The position numbers and the translations under genes are program-made. Positions 1-3,544 of a stretch of 6,983 nucleotides of DNA are shown piece by piece (positions within the stretch are counted from its first letter, which is position 1; the number at the start of each line of letters is the position of its first letter). The notes beneath the pieces were generated by a model, which worked only from the letters and a program-made list of their open reading frames with translations, made no database searches and was not told the DNA's origin. Source of the stretch: RGIG3528 sp045616485 (GTDB lineage: Bacteria; Bacillota; Clostridia; Lachnospirales; Lachnospiraceae). The DNA lies in the NCBI GenBank assembly GCA_045616485.1, contig JAZLGU010000081.1, forward strand, positions 1 through 6,983, written 5' to 3'.

Positions 1-60
1 CGTTTCTCACTGTCAACTTTTTTTGCCAAAAGTTGACAGTGAGAAACGTCCCTGTGACAA
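1..60. repeat. Palindromic pair of the dispersed 30-bp repeat
   Basis: Bases 1-21 and 28-48 are a perfect 21-bp inverted repeat around the 6-nt loop TTTGCC. Each arm is one end of the dispersed repeat found elsewhere in the window. The right-hand copy runs on to base 60 (GAAACGTCCCTGTGACAA), while the left-hand copy is cut by the window edge. As RNA it would form a long hairpin. This is seen directly. That it is a REP-like mobile repeat pair is inference, since no transposase is in view. Confidence 0.85.
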
Positions 61-66
61 CTTTTG

Positions 67-124
67 ACAACCTTGAAAGCCTGTGACAACCTGCAACAAC
101 CTTGAAAGCCTATAACAATTTTGG
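67..124. repeat. 29-bp tandem repeat, two degenerate copies
   Basis: The 16-mer ACAACCTTGAAAGCCT occurs at 67-82 and again at 96-111, a period of 29 bp, with partly matching GTGACAACCT and ATAACAATTT tails. The flanks carry more GACAAC words, like the end of the neighbouring dispersed repeat, so the tract may have grown from it by slippage. No coding potential is seen. Confidence 0.7.
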
Positions 125-245
125 CCGCCCCCGATTACACCCTTCATTAGTAAGTACCGCTTAAGGAGAAAAAGGTTTTATAATTATCAAAATTTTTTCA
201 AATATTATTATCCCACGTAAAAAAAGCAATTCAATTAAATAAGCG
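125..245. other. AT-rich intergenic DNA, nothing recognised
   Basis: This AT-rich stretch has runs of A and T and no open frame with a ribosome binding site. I found no convincing paired -35 and -10 boxes, RNA gene or repeat in it. It separates the repeat cluster at the window edge from the tspO terminator. Confidence 0.5.
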
Positions 246-284
246 TAAAAAAATAGTCGCCCATCCCCAAGATAAGCGGCTATT
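246..284 (-). terminator. Rho-independent terminator after tspO
   Basis: Read on the minus strand, AATAG-C-CGC (284-276) pairs with GCG-A-CTATT (260-252), with one mismatch, and is followed at once by a run of seven T (plus-strand A run 247-253). It lies about 60 bp past the tspO stop codon in the right orientation, so it probably ends the tspO transcript. Confidence 0.7.
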
Positions 285-319
285 CATCATTATTATCAGG
301 CCAACTGTCATCGGTAGAA

Positions 320-350
320 TGTGACAGAGGGACGTTTCTTTTTGTCAACT
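320..350. repeat. Dispersed repeat copy 2, at the tspO 3' end
   Basis: The sequence TGTGACAGAGGGACGTTTCT followed by TTTTGTCAACT matches the consensus TTGTCACAGGGACGTTTCTC plus an ACTGTCAACT end, with a few changes. It overlaps the last codons of tspO: read on the minus strand, its AGTTGACA end supplies the final Ser codon (AGT) and the TGA stop. Confidence 0.8.
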
Positions 351-821
351 ATTTAATATATATGCTCCCATATTCAGATATGCCGCGAAGGTCAGCCACA
401 GAATATAGGGCACCATCAGCCATCCGGCTCTTTTATCCAGCTTGCCGAAATTGATGGCGCAAAGAATAACAATAATCCACATGCCTATCAGCCAGATAAA
501 GGCCGGCAGGCGCCACTTTAGATTAAAGAATACGATGGACCACATGAAATTCATGGCCAGCTGTATCCAGTAGAGTGCCATGGCTCTTCCCTTACAGAGA
601 TTATCTGCCTCGGCCACCCAGGCCAGATAGTCGGCCAGTCCCATCATAAGATACAGCACAGTCCAAGCCACCGGGAATACCCAGGCCGGCGGCGCCAATG
701 GTGGCTTGGACATGGAGCCATAATCAGCCATTCCTTTCGCTGTTAATGCCGCCGACAATCCTCCCACCAGTAGCGGAACAAGTAACGCCATAATGAGTTT
801 AAAGAGACTGATTTTCTTCAT
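345..821 (-). CDS. tspO: TspO/MBR family tryptophan-rich membrane protein
   Basis: This is a 158-residue integral membrane protein of the TspO/MBR (translocator protein) family, of normal family length, with five predicted hydrophobic segments. Family signatures are clear: KPPLAPPAWVFPVAWTVLYL at about residues 39-58, YWIQLAMNFMWSIVFF at 84-99, and PYILWLTFAAYLN at 138-150 near the C terminus. Bacterial TspO proteins bind porphyrins and haem and have been linked to tetrapyrrole control and stress responses; the role here is not shown by the sequence. The start is supported by an AAGGAGGAG site 6-8 nt upstream of ATG. A small minus-strand gene ends 36 bp upstream, so the two may be cotranscribed. 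The C terminus is odd: the last Ser codon and the stop lie inside a dispersed repeat, just after the Leu-Asn where family members tend to end. Confidence 0.95.
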   Translation of the reverse strand: MKKISLFKLIMALLVPLLVGGLSAALTAKGMADYGSMSKPPLAPPAWVFPVAWTVLYLMMGLADYLAWVAEADNLCKGRAMALYWIQLAMNFMWSIVFFNLKWRLPAFIWLIGMWIIVILCAINFGKLDKRAGWLMVPYILWLTFAAYLNMGAYILNS

Positions 822-857
822 CTGAGGCTCCTCCTTATATTTTCCCTTCTATTATTT

Positions 858-1088
858 CTATAAATCCAGCGGCAGCTCCGGAAAGCTGTCAAATGAGCCT
901 ATCAGGTCCACGTAAAACACCTGAAACGGCAGCTCTAAAGTATCAGCCCAGCTGATAGCCTTGGCTTGTGCCTCACGATATGTATTGGCCACAAACATCT
1001 TTTGGAAACTAAATAGCCTGTCCCCGGGCGCAATGGGCTTATTGTTCGTTCGGCTACGATTATTTAATTCATATACCCAGTATTTCAT
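858..1088 (-). CDS. Small hypothetical protein upstream of tspO
   Basis: This 76-residue protein begins MKYWVYELNNRS and ends SFDSFPELPLDL. I do not recognise the family. It has no signal peptide, membrane segment or cysteine cluster. It mixes aromatic and polar residues, with a basic N-terminal half and an acidic C-terminal tail, and looks like a small soluble globular protein. The frame is open for 17 more codons upstream, but the ATG at 1088 is preferred because AAAGGAG stands 5 nt before it, while nothing similar precedes the longer start. It lies 36 bp upstream of tspO on the same strand with no terminator between, so a shared transcript is plausible. The strong ribosome binding site is the main support that it is real; an overlapping plus-strand frame (961-1215) has none. 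Confidence 0.6.
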   Translation of the reverse strand: MKYWVYELNNRSRTNNKPIAPGDRLFSFQKMFVANTYREAQAKAISWADTLELPFQVFYVDLIGSFDSFPELPLDL

Positions 1089-1093
1089 GCCAT

Positions 1094-1100
1094 CTCCTTT
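1094..1100 (-). promoter_or_regulatory. Shine-Dalgarno site deciding the start of the 76-residue gene
   Basis: AAAGGAG on the minus strand, 5 nt before the ATG at 1088. It argues for the short 76-residue product over the 93-residue reading that starts at 1139. Confidence 0.65.
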
Positions 1101-1141
1101 GCCGCAGGCAATGGAGGCCTGTACGGCGAGTACTATCATTA

Positions 1142-1299
1142 GCTTTCGAAAGAAAGCGTGTCCTTGTTTTTCTCCTTTTATGGAACGAAGTGGAATAAAT
1201 GGAGAACTCCGTTAGGAGTTTGAAAAGCTAAGCCTTCATGCGACAGCATGAACTATCATGGCTTAGCGACCATTTTTTCTCCTTTTATGGAACGAAGTG
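1142..1299. repeat. Hairpin-rich non-coding block edged by a 26-bp direct repeat
   Basis: An identical 26-bp sequence (TCCTTTTATGGAACGAAGTG at its 3' end) occurs at 1167-1192 and 1274-1299. In and beside it are four hairpins: GCTTTC-GAAA-GAAAGC (1142-1157); a 12-bp stem with one mismatch (1170-1181 with 1195-1206); AACTCC-GTTA-GGAGTT (1205-1220); and a two-part stem in which GCTAAGCC (1227-1234) pairs with GGCTTAGC (1260-1267) around TTCATGC-GACA-GCATGAA (1235-1252). The second direct repeat runs straight into a dispersed-repeat copy. No coding frame has support. It may be a small non-autonomous mobile element or the untranslated DNA of the small gene-tspO unit; the sequence does not decide. 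Confidence 0.7.
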
Positions 1300-1304
1300 A
1301 AAAA

Positions 1305-1333
1305 GTTGTCACAGGGACGTTTCTGATTGACAA
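1305..1333. repeat. Dispersed repeat copy 3
   Basis: GTTGTCACAGGGACGTTTCT followed by GATTGACAA. Here the ends TTGTCA and TGACAA pair, and a T run follows on each strand (TTTTTT on plus, CTTTTT on minus). It may therefore act as a weak two-way terminator after the QueD-like gene, 84 bp past its stop. Confidence 0.75.
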
Positions 1334-1351
1334 TTTTTTGTTTTTTGGGGT

Positions 1352-1388
1352 GGCGCCGCATGACGGGGAGCAACCGGCACACGGCGCC
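1352..1388. repeat. GC-rich inverted repeat downstream of the QueD-like gene
   Basis: GGCGCCG (1352-1358) and CGGCGCC (1382-1388) form a perfect 7-bp stem around a 23-nt loop, 30 bp past the stop codon of the minus-strand gene. On the minus strand it is followed by an A-rich run rather than T, so it is not a standard terminator, but it could block 3' exonucleases. Confidence 0.5.
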
Positions 1389-1417
1389 TGCATCTATGGG
1401 GGCTCGGAATGAGGTAG

Positions 1418-1987
1418 CTATCGTTCTTCTATATATCCACATTTATAACAGACACCATTTTCATCCAGTGCCACACCACAATAGGGGCATCTGGCCCGGG
1501 AGCAGCAGACTTCATATTCCTGTGAAGCCGTGTTGTCGCCGCTGGTAAAGGTGATTTTGGAAATATTCAGCTTATCTTTTAGCAGCTCGTATGTCAGCTT
1601 TATCATGCCCTCTACCGTCATGGTCTCCCTGGTGACTACCAGTCGGCAGTTGGGGTAAGCGGTAGCCAGGTCTGTCTTAAAGGCAGGTCCCACATTGGTG
1701 TTCTGCCTGGTACCATCTATGATGCCCTGTTCTTCATATACGTCCATCACTGCTGCCAGTAGCGGATCATCATGTCTTAGTATCAGCGCATGGTCAAAAT
1801 TTCTAAGCACTGACCAGGCTATCTTTTTTATCTCATTACAGGGAAAAACCATATTGACGCCGGGATTAATCTCGTCCTCCACTTCAATGGTCATGATTCC
1901 TGTATGCCCATGCAGATACTGGGCTTCTCCCTTAAAGCCATAAAAGCGGTGGGCATACTGTAGGCTAAATGTTGTAATACTTTTCAT
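1418..1987 (-). CDS. QueD/PTPS-family protein (COG0720-like) with C-terminal zinc ribbon, catalytic Cys absent
   Basis: This 189-residue protein is of the 6-pyruvoyl-tetrahydropterin synthase / 6-carboxy-tetrahydropterin synthase family, which acts on dihydroneopterin triphosphate in queuosine or pterin synthesis. The three zinc-binding His are present: His13 (YAHRF) and His26/His28 (LHGHTG). The catalytic Asp-His pair (FDHAL, Asp65-His66) and the pterin-anchoring Glu121 (RETMT) are also recognisable. At the place of the family's catalytic Cys (Cys four residues before HGH in QueD) there is Ala22, so the usual reaction may not occur. Residues 167-183 add a ribbon C-x2-C-x9-C-x2-C, not found in standard QueD of about 120 residues. 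ATG is chosen because AAGGAG stands 7 nt upstream. No queC, queE or folE is in view, so no pathway is assigned. It could be a divergent pterin enzyme, an RNA-linked protein or a binding protein. Confidence 0.9.
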   Translation of the reverse strand: MKSITTFSLQYAHRFYGFKGEAQYLHGHTGIMTIEVEDEINPGVNMVFPCNEIKKIAWSVLRNFDHALILRHDDPLLAAVMDVYEEQGIIDGTRQNTNVGPAFKTDLATAYPNCRLVVTRETMTVEGMIKLTYELLKDKLNISKITFTSGDNTASQEYEVCCSRARCPYCGVALDENGVCYKCGYIEER

Positions 1988-2166
1988 GCCGTCTCTCCTT
2001 CCGTATTAGCATTATCTTAAGTTGACTATCTCTGACTTTTTCCTTACGAGCCCTATAATATACCCATCCCTTTATTTTTTCAGCGTCTCGGAATACACAT
2101 CTTTCAACAATTTTTGAGAAACTTTTTTCACTATCATATAAGTTTTGTTATTGTTAGCGAAACATT
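1988..2166. other. Intergenic leader of the QueD-like gene
   Basis: This AT-rich DNA lies upstream of the QueD-like start. It has a good ribosome binding site (1995-2000) but no convincing minus-strand -35/-10 pair. TATATT/TATTAT words near 2055-2064 are the best -10 candidates and lack a matching -35. I saw no preQ1 or tetrahydrofolate riboswitch core here. Confidence 0.4.
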
Positions 2167-2195
2167 TTGCATATCCATCTAAGAAATGCTATACT
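2167..2195 (+). promoter_or_regulatory. Candidate sigma-70/SigA promoter reading into the repeat array
   Basis: TTGCAT (2167-2172) and TATACT (2190-2195) are separated by exactly 17 bp, a good vegetative promoter match. The start point would fall near 2202. A 12-bp dyad, ACTGA-TT-TCAGT (2193-2204), covers the -10 end and start point and could be an operator. The transcript would run through the 65-bp repeat array toward the regulator gene at 3011. Promoter activity is inferred from spacing only. Confidence 0.5.
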
Positions 2196-2225
2196 GATTT
2201 CAGTAAAGGTTGCTACTGGCAAGTG

Positions 2226-2599
2226 GCAAGTGGCGGCTAAGTTCACGCTTTGACTCACTTTTAGCCCCCTGCCACCGGACATATTCCCTAGCAAGTGGCG
2301 GCTAAATCTACGCTTTGGCTCACTTTTAGCCCCCTGCCACCTGGCAGATTCCCTAGCAAGTGGCGGCTAAATCTACACTTTGGCTCACTTTTAGCCCCCC
2401 TGCCACCGGACATATTCCATAGCAAGTGGCGGCTAAATCTACGCTTTGGCTCACTTTTAGCCCCCTGCCACCGGGCAGATTCCCTGGCGAGTGGCGGCTA
2501 AATTCACGCTTTGGCTCTCTTTTAGCCCCCTGGCACCGGACATATTCCATAGCAAGTGGCGGCTAACTTCACACTTTGCCCCACTTTTAGCCGCCCGGT
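2226..2599. repeat. Array of 65-bp hairpin repeats, five full units and one partial
   Basis: Units start at 2226, 2291, 2356, 2422, 2487 and 2552, giving lengths 65, 65, 66, 65, 65 and a truncated sixth. Each begins GCAAGTGGCGGCTAA (unit 5 varies by one base) and folds: GTGGC and GGCTAAA pair with TTTAGCC and GCCAC across a CCCT bulge (for example 2295-2306 with 2325-2340). In unit 6 the GCCAC arm is lost where it joins a dispersed repeat. Linkers alternate: units 1, 3 and 5 have GGACATATTCC, units 2 and 4 have GGCAGATTCC, so the array is really a 130-bp dimer repeated. The period is not a multiple of three and all frames break, so it is non-coding. It is not a CRISPR. Confidence 0.9.
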
Positions 2600-2628
2600 G
2601 TTGTCACAGGGACGTTTCTCACTGTCAC
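2600..2628. repeat. Dispersed repeat copy 4, closing the hairpin array
   Basis: GTTGTCACAGGGACGTTTCT followed by CACTGTCAC is the best consensus-like copy in the window. It is fused to the truncated sixth array unit, and it is inverted relative to the copy at 2975-2999, so the two bracket the folded element between them. Confidence 0.85.
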
Positions 2629-2671
2629 ACCCTGCTGAGCGCACCTTCCTGGCGGCATCCCCATGAGGCTG

Positions 2672-2931
2672 TTTAAAGCCAAGGCAGTGTGAGTCACAGT
2701 GTAAATAAAGTGATATAAAAAAACTGACCTCAGCCCTGCGAGCTTTGACCCGAGAGGGCTACGGTACTTACTGGTATGACCGTCGCGAGTTCCGGTTCCA
2801 GCCCGGAACTCGCAGGGCATAGCAGTTAGTGACCGTCCGCGAGTGGTCAACCTCGAGCAGAATGAGGTCAGCCTATTTTTATATCACTTAATAATAACTT
2901 AAATCACTCAAATCACTGCCTCGGCTTTAAA
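2672..2931. mobile_element. 260-bp inverted-repeat element with folded core (MITE-like or structured RNA)
   Basis: Outer ends TTTAAAGCCAAGGCAGTG (2672-2689) and its complement (2914-2931) match 17 of 18. Farther in, 2708-2721 pairs perfectly with 2876-2889 (14 bp), then CTGACCTCA (2724-2732) with TGAGGTCAG (2863-2871, 9 bp). The core also folds: an 11-bp hairpin (2785-2795 with 2803-2813, 7-nt loop), GCCCTGCGAG (2733-2742) complementary to 2809-2818, ACGGT/ACCGT (2761-2765 with 2779-2783), and TGACC/GGTCA (2830-2834 with 2845-2849). The inner stem followed by seven T on the minus strand could terminate transcription. No open frame has a ribosome binding site. It could be a non-autonomous transposable element or a structured RNA; a clear target duplication was not found. 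Confidence 0.7.
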
Positions 2932-2974
2932 GAGAGGAATGGGGCGAGCCAGGGAGCAAGCGAAGCAAAACAAT

Positions 2975-2999
2975 TGCCAACGAGAAACGCCCGTGACAA
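2975..2999. repeat. Dispersed repeat copy 5, abutting the regulator's ribosome binding site
   Basis: CGAGAAACGCCCGTGACAAA is a reverse-oriented copy with a 2-nt deletion relative to consensus. It ends directly at the AAGGAGGAG that serves the gene at 3011, and it pairs in principle with copy 4 at 2600-2628. Confidence 0.7.
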
Positions 3000-3008
3000 A
3001 AGGAGGAG
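3000..3008 (+). promoter_or_regulatory. Shine-Dalgarno site deciding the start at 3011
   Basis: AAGGAGGAG lies just before ATG at 3011. The same frame is open from an ATG at 2939, but those 24 codons translate the dispersed repeat and have no ribosome binding site, so the later start is chosen. Confidence 0.85.
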
Positions 3009-3010
3009 TT

Positions 3011-3544
3011 ATGACTATTGGAGAAAGCCTTAGAATAAGCAGAAATGAATCAGGAAAGTCCCAGGAATACATGGCATTGGAGCTGGGTGTGACCAGGCGC
3101 ACCATAGTGAACTGGGAAAACGGGGTGTCCGAGCCCACCGTTAGCCAGGCTATCAGCTGGTTCAAGCTGACAAATAAAAATCCCATCCCCTATCTCCTGC
3201 AGACTGTTTATCCGAATATGGATAAAATATCTCCAAAAGACGAGGATGGGCGTATACTGGCTGCCCTTATGCAGCTTATCAACGATCTGCCTGCGCAGGG
3301 TGTCCGCCAGCTCATGTATCTTTTTTTCGGCAATCACGGTAGCTCCCCCAGAGCCGTGCTTCAGATGATTACTGCTCATCTGCAGACCCCCATGAAGGAT
3401 CGCATAGCTCATGGTCAGCTGATTGCCACCAATTATGAAATTGCAAAACGAACAGACGCTTTGGCCCGTCCCGAGCATATCCAGCCCGATCTGGACTGCC
3501 TGATAGCGGCCATCGAAGATGCCAAGGAAAAATTAACTAACTAA
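3011..3544 (+). CDS. XRE-family helix-turn-helix transcriptional regulator
   Basis: This 177-residue DNA-binding protein starts MTIGESLRIS. Residues 4-58 form an HTH_3 (Cro/C1, XRE) domain: SQEYMALELGV (17-27) is the first helix of the motif, TRRTIVNWENG (28-38) the recognition helix, followed by the usual SEPTVSQAISW. Residues 65-177 are a helical C-terminal region I do not recognise; there is no peptidase triad of LexA type, cupin motif or membrane segment. It is probably a sensor or dimerisation domain. It is the only plus-strand gene, preceded by about 800 bp of repeat-rich non-coding DNA that may form its leader, and it converges on the lipoprotein gene with an 8-bp overlap at the stop codons. 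Targets are unknown; autoregulation or control of the transglutaminase pair is guesswork. Confidence 0.9.
   Translation: MTIGESLRISRNESGKSQEYMALELGVTRRTIVNWENGVSEPTVSQAISWFKLTNKNPIPYLLQTVYPNMDKISPKDEDGRILAALMQLINDLPAQGVRQLMYLFFGNHGSSPRAVLQMITAHLQTPMKDRIAHGQLIATNYEIAKRTDALARPEHIQPDLDCLIAAIEDAKEKLTN

Noticed and set aside
961..1215. Plus-strand 84-codon frame opposite the small gene
   Set aside because: It has no ribosome binding site and runs into the hairpin block; the minus-strand gene at 858-1088 has a strong site.
1352..1388. Rho-independent terminator of the QueD-like gene
   Set aside because: The stem is good, but on the minus strand it is followed by A-rich sequence instead of a T run.
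1988..2100. preQ1 riboswitch in front of the QueD-like gene
   Set aside because: I could not find the conserved aptamer core or a hairpin covering the ribosome binding site.
2295..2501. Plus-strand open frame inside the repeat array (and the minus-strand frame 2353-2550)
   Set aside because: It only translates the tandem repeat; the 65-bp period shifts frame each unit and there is no ribosome binding site.
2226..2599. CRISPR array
   Set aside because: The whole 65-bp unit repeats, linkers alternate between two types instead of being unique, and there are no cas genes.
2785..2813. tRNA T-arm
   Set aside because: The 7-nt loop TTCCAGC on a GC-rich stem resembles a T-arm, but there is no acceptor stem, anticodon arm or D-arm at tRNA spacing, and the stem is 11 bp.
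2587..2850. Minus-strand 87-codon frame
   Set aside because: It lies wholly within the inverted-repeat element and dispersed repeat, with no ribosome binding site; its length is explained by GC-rich folded DNA.
2939..3010. N-terminal extension of the XRE regulator
   Set aside because: Its 24 codons translate the dispersed repeat; the HTH domain begins right after the ATG at 3011, which has a strong ribosome binding site.
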